Origin: Pseudomonas svalbardensis
Lineage (GTDB): Bacteria > Pseudomonadota > Gammaproteobacteria > Pseudomonadales > Pseudomonadaceae
NCBI RefSeq assembly: GCF_030053115.1
Contig: NZ_CP125619.1
Location: forward strand, 4,413,501 to 4,477,500
DNA: 64,000 nucleotides
Direction of reading: 5' to 3'
Below the pieces are notes generated by a model. That model was not told where the DNA came from, searched no databases, and saw only the letters and a list, made by a program, of their open reading frames with translations. This document shows, in pieces, positions 38,572-46,668 of the stretch; positions within the stretch are counted from its first letter, which is position 1, and every line of letters begins with the position of its first letter. The translations under genes were made by a program, and so were the position numbers.

Positions 38572-39366
38572 TCAGTTGCGCGCAACCGGCACGATCGCAA
38601 TCTTGTACGGTTCGAAAATCTTCAGCATCTGCCCGTTGTCCCGCAACCCTTGTAGCAACTTGGCGAATGCCTCGCCGCTGATAGGGGCGGTCGGCCGGAG
38701 AATGGCGTAATGGTGATAGACCTGATCGATGCGTTCGGAGACCAGCAATTGACTGGCGACTTTCTCGTTGCGCAAAAAGTAGTCGCTCAGGTAAGAGCGC
38801 GTGACCAGCGCGATGTCGGCGCGGTCACGCAGCACCATCAGCAAGTTGCTGTCATGGGAATAGGTCAACGTGGCGTTGTATTCCTTGGCGAGGTATGCGG
38901 GCTCGGCGTTGAAGTTGGCGAATTCGTAGTGGTAGCCACTGTACAGCGCCAGACGCTTGCCGGTGAGGTCGGTAAAGTAGCTTTGCTGCCGCCCTGCCTG
39001 GCGTTGTGCGACAAAAATCTCGGCGTCTTCCAGCCCCATGTCGACAGTGGTGTGCGGGATGTCCTTCCAGCCCCAGTCGGGGTTTTCGAAGATCGCCATA
39101 TCCACCCGATTTTGCTTGAAGTCACCGAAGCGCCGGGGAATGGAAGTGGGCACCAACTCAAACTGATAGTCGCTTTGCAAGGCGTTGAGTGCCTCGGCCA
39201 GTTGCGGCAGCAAGCCCGTGTCGGCACCGGATTCCGGACGCACGGTATAAGGCGGAAAGTGTGCGGCACCGATCCGCACCAATTGCGCAGCCTGGGACGG
39301 CAATACCCATAATGCCGCGAGCGATGCCAGCAAAAGCCGCGAGGCCATCCTGATTGGCGAAGACAT
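38572..39366 (-). CDS. Orphan periplasmic solute-binding protein (SBP_bac_3)
   Basis: This 264-residue protein has a signal peptide (to about residue 26, PSQAAQ) and the two-lobe fold of amino-acid-type ABC binding proteins (IGAAHFPPYTV start, FENPDWGWKDIPHT, TGKRLALYSGYHYEF). No permease or ATPase gene adjoins it. Such orphans often serve a shared transporter or a sensor. The ATG at 39364-39366 is preferred over a TTG one codon earlier. Confidence 0.8.
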   Translation of the reverse strand: MSSPIRMASRLLLASLAALWVLPSQAAQLVRIGAAHFPPYTVRPESGADTGLLPQLAEALNALQSDYQFELVPTSIPRRFGDFKQNRVDMAIFENPDWGWKDIPHTTVDMGLEDAEIFVAQRQAGRQQSYFTDLTGKRLALYSGYHYEFANFNAEPAYLAKEYNATLTYSHDSNLLMVLRDRADIALVTRSYLSDYFLRNEKVASQLLVSERIDQVYHHYAILRPTAPISGEAFAKLLQGLRDNGQMLKIFEPYKIAIVPVARN

Positions 39367-39460
39367 CAAAACTACCCACTCCCCAAAAAAATACGCATCA
39401 ATGCATTCAAGCTAGGCGGTTTCGGCCACTTAGCCAGTTTCCTTCTGATTCAAAACAAAA

Positions 39461-40087
39461 CTACTGCTTTTCTTCCAGCACGAGAATCAATGCCTCATCG
39501 GCCAATTGATCGAGGCTCATGCTGCCGCCGGCGCGAAACCAGGTGGTGGTCCAGGACAACGCACCGGTCAGGAAACGACGTGTAATGAACACATCCCCGC
39601 GAATAAAACCGGCCTCCTTGGCCTCGCCCAGCACCTGAAGCCAGAGCTCTTCATAAATATCGCGCAGCGCCAGCACCTGCGCCTGCCCGTCTGCGGACAG
39701 CGAGCGCCATTCATACACCAACACCGCCATGGCCTCGCCGCTGCCGCCCATGATCGACTGCAACTCACAACGAATCAGTGCCAGTACCCGCTCGCGCACA
39801 CTGCCGGCTTCTGCCAGGGCTGCACGCATCAACGCGGTGTTGTAGCGAATGGTTTCTTCCATCACCGCCCGCAGGATCTCGTCCTTGCTTTTGAAGTGAT
39901 GAAAAATGCTGCCTGACTGAATCCCCACGGCGCCGGCCAGATCGCGCACGGTGGTGCGTTCGTAACCTTTGTTGCGGAACAGGTGAGCCGCCACTTGCAG
40001 CAGTTTGCCGCGGGCGCTGTCCGGGTCGGTCAATTGGCCGCTGTCGACCAATTCGCGCATCACCCTCAGGGCTTTTTGCTCGTCCAC
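39461..40087 (-). CDS. atuR: TetR-family repressor of acyclic terpene utilization, AtuR
   Basis: This 208-residue regulator has an N-terminal TetR helix-turn-helix ([20 protein letters not shown], then [10 protein letters not shown]) and a C-terminal ligand domain. It lies divergent from atuA, and two matching operators fill the gap. In P. aeruginosa AtuR represses atuABCDEFGH and is released by an intermediate of citronellol or geraniol breakdown. The start is a GTG at 40085-40087, supported by AGGAGAG six bases upstream; the next ATG (40058-40060) would trim nine residues. Confidence 0.85.
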   Translation of the reverse strand: MDEQKALRVMRELVDSGQLTDPDSARGKLLQVAAHLFRNKGYERTTVRDLAGAVGIQSGSIFHHFKSKDEILRAVMEETIRYNTALMRAALAEAGSVRERVLALIRCELQSIMGGSGEAMAVLVYEWRSLSADGQAQVLALRDIYEELWLQVLGEAKEAGFIRGDVFITRRFLTGALSWTTTWFRAGGSMSLDQLADEALILVLEEKQ

Positions 40088-40174
40088 CCGTTCTCTCCTA
40101 CAGTCGATCAATCAAATACGCCGCTCGCCGCTAAAACTGCGGGGTTGCGCGGGCAATTTAAGCTGGCCGGAGCG

Positions 40175-40191
40175 ACCAAGCAAGCGCTCGG
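40175..40191. promoter_or_regulatory. Candidate AtuR operator 1
   Basis: ACCAAGCAAGCGCTCGG on the plus strand is the reverse-oriented copy of operator 2 with one mismatch. It lies between atuR and atuA. Confidence 0.65.
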
Positions 40192-40217
40192 GCAGAAGAT
40201 ATTTATGCCGTTTACAA

Positions 40218-40235
40218 ACCAAGCGCTTGCTTGGT
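40218..40235. promoter_or_regulatory. Candidate AtuR operator 2
   Basis: ACCAAGC-GCTT-GCTTGGT is a perfect dyad with seven-base arms, 31 bases ahead of the atuA start. Two such dyads are known in the P. aeruginosa atuR-atuA gap. Confidence 0.75.
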
Positions 40236-40265
40236 AGTCTCGATGCACTTCTATCGGAGGTGGCT

Positions 40266-42062
40266 ATGGAGTTGACTGTGCCAAAAACAATCCGCATCGG
40301 TTGCGCCAGTGCCTTCTGGGGCGACACCTCGACCGCCGCCGCGCAACTGGTGGAAGGTGGGCGTCTGGATTATCTGGTCTTCGATTATCTGGCCGAGATT
40401 ACGATGTCGATCATGGCCGGCGCGCGGATGAAAGATCCCCAGGCCGGTTACGCCAGCGACTTCATCGAAGTCCTCAGCCCGCTGCTGGGTCAACTTGCCG
40501 AACAGAAAATCCGCGTCATCAGCAACGCCGGCGGGGTCAACCCGCAAGCTTGCGCCGCCGCCCTGCAAGCGGCCTGCGACAAGGCCGGGGTAACACTGAA
40601 AATCGCCGTGCTGCTGGGCGATGACCTGCAGCCGCAACTCAAACAGCTGAGCGGTATCCATGAAATGTTCAGCGGCGCGCCCTTGCCGCCGATGTGTGTC
40701 TCGACCAACGCCTACCTCGGCGCACCGGGCATCGTCGAAGCCCTGCGTCTGGGCGCCGACATCGTCATCACCGGACGCGTGGTCGACAGCGCCGTGGTCA
40801 GTGCCGCGCTGGTGCATGAGTTCGGCTGGTCGTGGCACGACTACGACAAACTCGCCCAGGCCGCATTGGCCGGGCACATCATCGAATGCGGCGCCCAATG
40901 CACCGGCGGCAACTTCACCGATTGGCGCGAGGTGCCCGACTACGAACACATCGGCTTCCCCATCGTCGAAGTCAGCGCCGACAGCCAGTTCATTGTCAGT
41001 AAACCCGAAGGCTCCGGCGGGCTGGTCACATCGCTGACGGTCGGCGAGCAGATGCTGTATGAAACCGGTAACCCGCAGGCGTATCTGCTGCCGGACGTGG
41101 TCTGCGACTTCACTGAAGTCAAACTCGTACAACAAGGCAAAAACGCGGTTCGGGTGCACGGCGCAAAAGGCTTGCCGCCGACCGATCAGTACAAGGTCAG
41201 CGCGACGTACCCGGACGGTTTCCGCTGCACCGCCAGTTGCCTGATCGCCGGGATCGATGCGGTCGACAAGGCGCGTCGAGTCAGCGAAGCCATCATCAAC
41301 AAGACCTCGGAAATCTTCAGTCAGCACGGTTGGCCACCCTACAGCGAAGTGAACATCGAACTGCTCGGCAGCGAGGCCACTTACGGCCCCCACGGTCAGC
41401 GTCAGGACAGCCGCGAAGTGGTGATCAAACTCGCGGTGCGCCATCCCGGTAAACAGGCATTGATTGTGTTCTCCCGGGAAATCGCCCAGGCCGCCACCGG
41501 CATGGCGCCGGGACTGACCGGGATTGTCGGTGGACGGCCGACGGTGTATCCGCTGATCCGGCTGTTCTCGTTCCTTATCGACAAAACCGCCTGCACGCTG
41601 GAAATTGATCTCAATGGCCAGCGCCACCCCTGCGCCCTGCCCGCCGTTGATGTGCTCGACACCGCCGACTTGCCTGTGGCATGCGCCCCACCGAAACCCT
41701 CAGGCCGGGCCGATGCCAGCGTGACCCTGGTCAAACTTGCGGTGGCGCGCTCCGGTGACAAGGGCAATCACAGCAACATCGGCGTCATGGCTCGCGAGCC
41801 GGAGTACCTGCCGTGGATTGCCGAAGCCTTGACGCCGGAAGTGATCGTCGACTGGATGAGTCACGTCCTCGACCCGATCCACGGACGTGTCGAACGCTGG
41901 TACCTGCCGGGCACCCACAGCCTTAATTTTCTGCTGGAGAACGCCCTGGGAGGCGGTGGCGTGGCCAGCCTGCGGATCGATCCGCAAGGCAAAGCCTTCG
42001 CCCAGCAACTGCTGGAAATCCAGATACCGGTGCCTCAGCGCATCGCCGACCAGGTCAACTAG
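40266..42062 (+). CDS. atuA: Acyclic terpene utilization protein AtuA
   Basis: This 598-residue protein belongs to the AtuA family (DUF1446). The large N-terminal domain begins [14 protein letters not shown], and a second small domain near the C-terminus ([20 protein letters not shown], about 480 onward) is the conserved AtuA-like tail. Its biochemical role in citronellol/geraniol breakdown is still unsettled, though it is required in P. aeruginosa. The ATG at 40266 has GGAGG upstream; earlier in-frame starts run through the operators. First gene of atuABCDEF. Confidence 0.9.
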   Translation: MELTVPKTIRIGCASAFWGDTSTAAAQLVEGGRLDYLVFDYLAEITMSIMAGARMKDPQAGYASDFIEVLSPLLGQLAEQKIRVISNAGGVNPQACAAALQAACDKAGVTLKIAVLLGDDLQPQLKQLSGIHEMFSGAPLPPMCVSTNAYLGAPGIVEALRLGADIVITGRVVDSAVVSAALVHEFGWSWHDYDKLAQAALAGHIIECGAQCTGGNFTDWREVPDYEHIGFPIVEVSADSQFIVSKPEGSGGLVTSLTVGEQMLYETGNPQAYLLPDVVCDFTEVKLVQQGKNAVRVHGAKGLPPTDQYKVSATYPDGFRCTASCLIAGIDAVDKARRVSEAIINKTSEIFSQHGWPPYSEVNIELLGSEATYGPHGQRQDSREVVIKLAVRHPGKQALIVFSREIAQAATGMAPGLTGIVGGRPTVYPLIRLFSFLIDKTACTLEIDLNGQRHPCALPAVDVLDTADLPVACAPPKPSGRADASVTLVKLAVARSGDKGNHSNIGVMAREPEYLPWIAEALTPEVIVDWMSHVLDPIHGRVERWYLPGTHSLNFLLENALGGGGVASLRIDPQGKAFAQQLLEIQIPVPQRIADQVN

Positions 42063-42074
42063 AGGACTGTCGCC

Positions 42075-42959
42075 ATGGCTTACGATTCGATTTTCAAAGC
42101 CGATTTGTTTGCAGGCCAAAACATCATCGTCACCGGTGGCGGCAGCGGCATCGGCCGTTGCACCGCTCACGAACTGGCGGCCCTCGGCGCCCATGTCCTG
42201 CTGCTCGGGCGCACGGCAGACAAGCTGAAAAACGTCGCCGCCGAGATTGCCGAGGATGGCGGCAAGGCGGATTGGATGGTCTGCGATATTCGTGAGGAAG
42301 AAGCGGTCAAGCATGTGGTCAGCGAGTTGATCCGCAAGCACGGACCGATTCACGGTCTGGTCAACAACGCCGGCGGGCAGTACCCGTCGCCGCTGGCGTC
42401 GATCAATCAAAAAGGCTTCGACACGGTGTTGCGCACCAATCTGATGGGCGGCTTCCTGATGGCCCGTGAAGTGTTCAACCAGTCCATGAGCACGCACGGC
42501 GGCGCCATCGTCAACATGCTCGCCGACATGTGGGGAGGCATGCCCGGCATGGGCCACTCGGGCGCGGCGCGTTCAGGCATGGACAACCTCACCAAGACCG
42601 CCGCGTTCGAATGGGGTTATGCCGGGGTGCGGGTCAACGCCGTGGCGCCGGGCTGGATCGCGTCCAGTGGCATGGACACCTACGAAGGCGCGTTCAAAGC
42701 GGTGATCCCGACGTTGCGCGAGCACGTACCGCTGAAACGCATCGGCACCGAATCGGAAGTCAGCGCGGCGATCGTTTTCCTGCTCAGCCCGGCCGCGGCG
42801 TTTGTCAGTGGCAGCACCTTGCGCATCGACGGCGCTGCCAGCCTGGGCGGGCGCGCCTGGCCGATACACAAGGCGCAGATCAGTACGTCGTATAACGGTT
42901 TTCACCGCGCGTACTTACCAGACGTGCTCAGTCCAGACGTCCTCAAGGATAAGGAATAA
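42075..42959 (+). CDS. atuB: Short-chain dehydrogenase/reductase AtuB
   Basis: This 294-residue SDR has the cofactor motif VTGGGSGIGR (about 17-26), the NNAG motif (VNNAGGQYP) and a modified active-site region: the usual YxxxK position is read as HSGAARSGMDNL, so catalytic Tyr and Lys are not clearly in place. In the atu pathway it is thought to act on terpene alcohol, aldehyde or a later intermediate. GAGGA precedes the ATG, 12 bases after atuA. Confidence 0.85.
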   Translation: MAYDSIFKADLFAGQNIIVTGGGSGIGRCTAHELAALGAHVLLLGRTADKLKNVAAEIAEDGGKADWMVCDIREEEAVKHVVSELIRKHGPIHGLVNNAGGQYPSPLASINQKGFDTVLRTNLMGGFLMAREVFNQSMSTHGGAIVNMLADMWGGMPGMGHSGAARSGMDNLTKTAAFEWGYAGVRVNAVAPGWIASSGMDTYEGAFKAVIPTLREHVPLKRIGTESEVSAAIVFLLSPAAAFVSGSTLRIDGAASLGGRAWPIHKAQISTSYNGFHRAYLPDVLSPDVLKDKE

Positions 42960-42962
42960 GCC

Positions 42963-44579
42963 ATGCCGGTGATTCAGTCGCAAGTGGACCCGTTCAGCGA
43001 ACAGTTCGCCCGCAATCGCGCAGCGATGCTGGTCGGCATCGAGCACGTCCGCCAGCTCGAACAGAACTTGCTGAACAAGGCGGCCGAAGCCAAACCCAGG
43101 TTCGACAAGCGCGGCCAATTGTTGCCCCGCGAACGCCTCAATCTGCTGCTGGACCCTGGCGCCCCGTTCCTCGAACTGGCCAGCCTGGCCGGCTACAAAC
43201 TGCATGACGACAAGGATGGCAGCTCCGCAGGCGGCGGATTGATCGCCGGGATCGGTTATGTGTCCGGCGTGCGGATGCTGGTGGTGGCAAACAACAGTGC
43301 GATCAAGGGCGGGACCATTTCCCCCAGCGGTTTGAAAAAATCCCTGCGCCTGCAACAGATCGCCATGGAGAACAAACTGCCGGTCATTACCCTGGCCGAA
43401 AGCGGTGGCGCCAACCTCAATTACGCGGCGGAGATTTTCGTCGAAGGCGCCCGCAGTTTTGCCAATCAGGCGCGGATGTCGGCCATGGGCCTGCCGCAAA
43501 TCACCGTGGTCCATGGCTCGGCCACGGCGGGCGGCGCCTATCAGCCAGGGTTGTCGGATTACGTGGTGGTGGTGCGTGGCAAGGCCAAATTGTTTCTGGC
43601 CGGCCCGCCGCTGCTCAAGGCTGCCACCGGCGAAGTCGCCACCGATGAAGCACTGGGCGGCGCCGAGATGCATGCGCAAATCGCCGGCACTGCTGAATAC
43701 CTGGCCGAGAACGATGCCGATGGCGTGCGGCAGGTGCGCGAGATTGTCAGCCTGTTACCGTGGAATGATCAGCTGCCATGGGTACCCGAACGTCGGTGGG
43801 AAGAGCCGCTCTACCCCATCGACGAGTTGCTCGGGCTGATTCCTGACGACGCGAAAAAACCTTACGACGTGCACGAAATCATCGCGCGGATTGCCGACGG
43901 CTCGAACTTTCTCGAATTCAAGGGCGAGTTCGATCAGCAAACCGTCTGCGGCCATTTGCAGATTCAAGGCCGTGCCTGCGGGTTCATTGGCAACAATGGG
44001 CCGATCACGCCGAAGGGTGCGAGCAAGGCTGCGCAGTTCATTCAGCTCTGTGACCAGAGCCAGACGCCGCTGCTGTTTTTTCACAACACCACCGGGTTCA
44101 TGGTCGGCACCGAGTCGGAGCAGCAAGGCGTGATCAAACACGGCGCGAAAATGATTCAAGCAGTGGCCAACGCCCGGGTGCCTAAACTGACCATTGTCGT
44201 CGGTGGCTCCTACGGCGCCGGCAACTACGCGATGTGCGGCCGCGGCCTCGACCCGCGCTTCATTTTCGCCTGGCCCAACAGCCGCACGGCGGTAATGGGC
44301 GGCGCCCAGGCCGGCAAAGTGCTGCGGATCGTCACCGAGGCCAAACAGGCCAAGGACGGTCTGGTGCCCGACCCGAAAATGCTCGACATGCTGGAACAGG
44401 TCACCGCGCAGAAACTCGACAGCCAGTCCACCGCGCTCTATGGCAGCGCCAGTTTGTGGGACGACGGGTTGATTGATCCGCGGGATACCCGGACCTTGCT
44501 CGGGTACTTGCTGGATATCTGTCATGAGGCTGAAGTGCGGCCGCTGCAAACCAACAGTTTTGGCGTAGCCCGTTTCTAA
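42963..44579 (+). CDS. atuC: Geranyl-CoA carboxylase beta (carboxyltransferase) subunit AtuC
   Basis: This 538-residue subunit is a biotin-dependent carboxyltransferase of the acyl-CoA carboxylase beta family, with N- and C-terminal crotonase-like halves. Segments FIGNNGPITPKGASKAAQFI and VVGGSYGAGNYAMCGR are diagnostic. With AtuF it carboxylates cis-geranyl-CoA to isohexenylglutaconyl-CoA. It could be mistaken for LiuB (methylcrotonyl-CoA carboxylase), but the neighbours atuA, B, D and R decide for AtuC. Confidence 0.9.
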   Translation: MPVIQSQVDPFSEQFARNRAAMLVGIEHVRQLEQNLLNKAAEAKPRFDKRGQLLPRERLNLLLDPGAPFLELASLAGYKLHDDKDGSSAGGGLIAGIGYVSGVRMLVVANNSAIKGGTISPSGLKKSLRLQQIAMENKLPVITLAESGGANLNYAAEIFVEGARSFANQARMSAMGLPQITVVHGSATAGGAYQPGLSDYVVVVRGKAKLFLAGPPLLKAATGEVATDEALGGAEMHAQIAGTAEYLAENDADGVRQVREIVSLLPWNDQLPWVPERRWEEPLYPIDELLGLIPDDAKKPYDVHEIIARIADGSNFLEFKGEFDQQTVCGHLQIQGRACGFIGNNGPITPKGASKAAQFIQLCDQSQTPLLFFHNTTGFMVGTESEQQGVIKHGAKMIQAVANARVPKLTIVVGGSYGAGNYAMCGRGLDPRFIFAWPNSRTAVMGGAQAGKVLRIVTEAKQAKDGLVPDPKMLDMLEQVTAQKLDSQSTALYGSASLWDDGLIDPRDTRTLLGYLLDICHEAEVRPLQTNSFGVARF

Positions 44580-44592
44580 GGGCGCTAAGGAG

Positions 44593-44600
44593 AACAATAA
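44593..44600 (+). promoter_or_regulatory. Crc/Hfq catabolite-activity motif at the atuD ribosome binding site
   Basis: AACAATAA fits the AANAANAA motif bound by Hfq/Crc in Pseudomonas. It sits between the Shine-Dalgarno AAGGAG and the atuD ATG, where binding would block translation when better carbon sources are present. Confidence 0.5.
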
Positions 44601-44602
44601 AA

Positions 44603-45760
44603 ATGATCTTCACCCAGGAACACGAAGCACTGCGCCGCACCGTCCGCCAATTCGTCGATCACGAGATCAATCCTCACGTCGAGGCATGGGAAAAGGCTGG
44701 ACGCTTTCCGATCCACGAGATCTTCCGCAAGGCCGGCGCCCTCGGCTTGCTGGGGATTTCCAAACCGGAAAAGTTTGGCGGGATGGGGCTCGATTACAGC
44801 TATTCGATCGTCGCGGCTGAAGAGTTCGGCACCATCCACTGCGGCGGGATTCCGATGTCCATCGGTGTGCAGACCGACATGTGCACCCCGGCGTTGGCGC
44901 GTTTCGGCTCCGATGAACTGCGTGAAGAATTCCTGCGACCGGCGATCACTGGCGAGCAGGTCGGCTGCATCGGTGTTTCCGAAGTCGGTGCCGGTTCCGA
45001 CGTGGCCGGCTTGAAAACCACCGCCCGCAAGGACGGCGACGACTACGTGATCAACGGCAGCAAGATGTGGATCACCAACTCGCCGAGCGCCGATTTCATC
45101 TGCCTGCTGGCCAACACCTCGGACGACAAACCGCACATCAACAAGTCGCTGATCATGGTGCCGATGAACACGCCAGGCATCAGCCTCAGCTCGCACCTGG
45201 ACAAGCTCGGCATGCGCAGCTCGGAAACCGCTCAGGTGTTTTTCGACAACGTGCGCGTGCCGCAACGCAACCGCATCGGCCATGAAGGCGCGGGGTTCAT
45301 GATGCAGATGCTGCAGTTCCAGGAGGAACGACTGTTCGGCGCGGCGAACATGATCAAGGGCCTGGAGTACTGCGTCGACAGCACCATCGAGTACTGCAAG
45401 GAGCGCAAAACCTTCGGCAGTGCGCTGATCGATAACCAGGTCATCCACTTCCGCCTGGCCGAACTGCAAACCGAAATCGAATGCCTGCGGGCACTGGTCT
45501 ATCAGGCTACCGAGCAATACATCAAAGGCCAGGACGTCACGCGTCTGGCGTCGATGGCCAAACTCAAGGCCGGGCGTCTGGGCCGGGAAGTCAGCGACAG
45601 CTGCCTGCAATATTGGGGCGGCATGGGCTTCATGTGGGACAACCCGGTGGCCCGCGCTTACCGTGACGTGCGGCTGGTGTCGATCGGCGGCGGCGCCGAC
45701 GAAATCATGCTGGGGATCATCTGCAAACTCATGGGCATCCTGCCGGGGAAAAAGAAATGA
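44603..45760 (+). CDS. atuD: Citronellyl-CoA dehydrogenase AtuD
   Basis: This 385-residue FAD enzyme of the acyl-CoA dehydrogenase family should introduce the 2,3 double bond in citronellyl-CoA, giving geranyl-CoA. Segments CIGVSEVGAGSDVAGLKTTA and KMWITNSPSADFICLLA are FAD/substrate-site signatures, and the C-terminal QYWGGMGFMWDNPVARAYRD is conserved. GGAG precedes the ATG. The assignment over a generic acyl-CoA dehydrogenase rests on the cluster. Confidence 0.88.
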   Translation: MIFTQEHEALRRTVRQFVDHEINPHVEAWEKAGRFPIHEIFRKAGALGLLGISKPEKFGGMGLDYSYSIVAAEEFGTIHCGGIPMSIGVQTDMCTPALARFGSDELREEFLRPAITGEQVGCIGVSEVGAGSDVAGLKTTARKDGDDYVINGSKMWITNSPSADFICLLANTSDDKPHINKSLIMVPMNTPGISLSSHLDKLGMRSSETAQVFFDNVRVPQRNRIGHEGAGFMMQMLQFQEERLFGAANMIKGLEYCVDSTIEYCKERKTFGSALIDNQVIHFRLAELQTEIECLRALVYQATEQYIKGQDVTRLASMAKLKAGRLGREVSDSCLQYWGGMGFMWDNPVARAYRDVRLVSIGGGADEIMLGIICKLMGILPGKKK

Positions 45761-46554
45761 GCACCGTACCGGTTTGCCAGACCTTGCTGCTCGAACCGCA
45801 TAACGGTGTCCTGCACATAACCCTCAACCGCCCCGAAAGCCGCAACGCCATGAGCTTGCAGATGGTCGCCGAACTGCGTGCGGTACTGGCGGCGGTGCGT
45901 GACGACCGAGCCATTCGCGCGCTGGTGATCGGGGGGGCGGGCGGGCATTTTTGCGCCGGAGGCGACATCAAGGACATGGCCAACGCACGCGCTCAAGGCC
46001 CGAGCGCCTATCGCGACTTGAATCGCGCATTCGGTGCGCTGCTGCAAGAGGTGCAACACGCACCACAAGTGGTAATCACGGTGCTGCAAGGCGCGGTGCT
46101 CGGCGGTGGTTTTGGTCTGGCCTGCGTCAGCGACGTCGCCTTGGCCGATCACCAGGCGCAATTCGGTCTGCCGGAAACCAGCCTTGGTCTGCTGCCTGCG
46201 CAAATCGCGCCGTTCGTGGTGCAGCGCATCGGCCTGACCCAGACGCGCCGACTGGCGCTGACCGCGGCACGTTTCGATGGCACACACGCACGGCGCATGG
46301 GGTTGGTACATTTTGTCGAGCATGACGCGCAAGCGTTGGCCGAGCGTCTCGATGAAATTCTGGCCCACGTATTGTGCTGCGCGCCGGAGGCCAATGCGAT
46401 GACCAAAAAGCTGTTGCTGGCGAGCGCCGGCCAGCCATCGAGTGCGTTGCTGGATGAAGCGGCCGACTGGTTCAGCGAGGCGGTGACCGGGGCTGAAGGT
46501 ATTGAGGGGACCATGGCCTTCGTGCAGAAACGCAAACCGGGTTGGGCCTCTTAA
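45757..46554 (+). CDS. atuE: Isohexenylglutaconyl-CoA hydratase AtuE
   Basis: This 265-residue crotonase-fold enzyme hydrates isohexenylglutaconyl-CoA, the AtuC/AtuF product. The oxyanion-hole segments HFCAGGDIKDM and LQGAVLGGGFGLACVSDVAL are visible. Its ATG overlaps the atuD stop by four bases. A REPIN separates it from atuF. Confidence 0.88.
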   Translation: MSTVPVCQTLLLEPHNGVLHITLNRPESRNAMSLQMVAELRAVLAAVRDDRAIRALVIGGAGGHFCAGGDIKDMANARAQGPSAYRDLNRAFGALLQEVQHAPQVVITVLQGAVLGGGFGLACVSDVALADHQAQFGLPETSLGLLPAQIAPFVVQRIGLTQTRRLALTAARFDGTHARRMGLVHFVEHDAQALAERLDEILAHVLCCAPEANAMTKKLLLASAGQPSSALLDEAADWFSEAVTGAEGIEGTMAFVQKRKPGWAS

Positions 46555-46557
46555 AAG

Positions 46558-46629
46558 CTTCGCGGGCAAGCCTCGCTGCTACAGGTTTGATGGACGCTGA
46601 ACCTGTAGGAGCGAGGCTTGCCCGCGAAG
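46558..46629. repeat. REPIN variant between atuE and atuF
   Basis: Arms 46558-46587 and 46600-46629 match over 29 of 30 bases. The core CTTCGCGGGCAAGCCTCGCT differs slightly from the main REP family. Confidence 0.8.
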
Positions 46630-46668
46630 AGGCCGTCACATTCACCGCAAAAACCAAGGGAAGAAACA

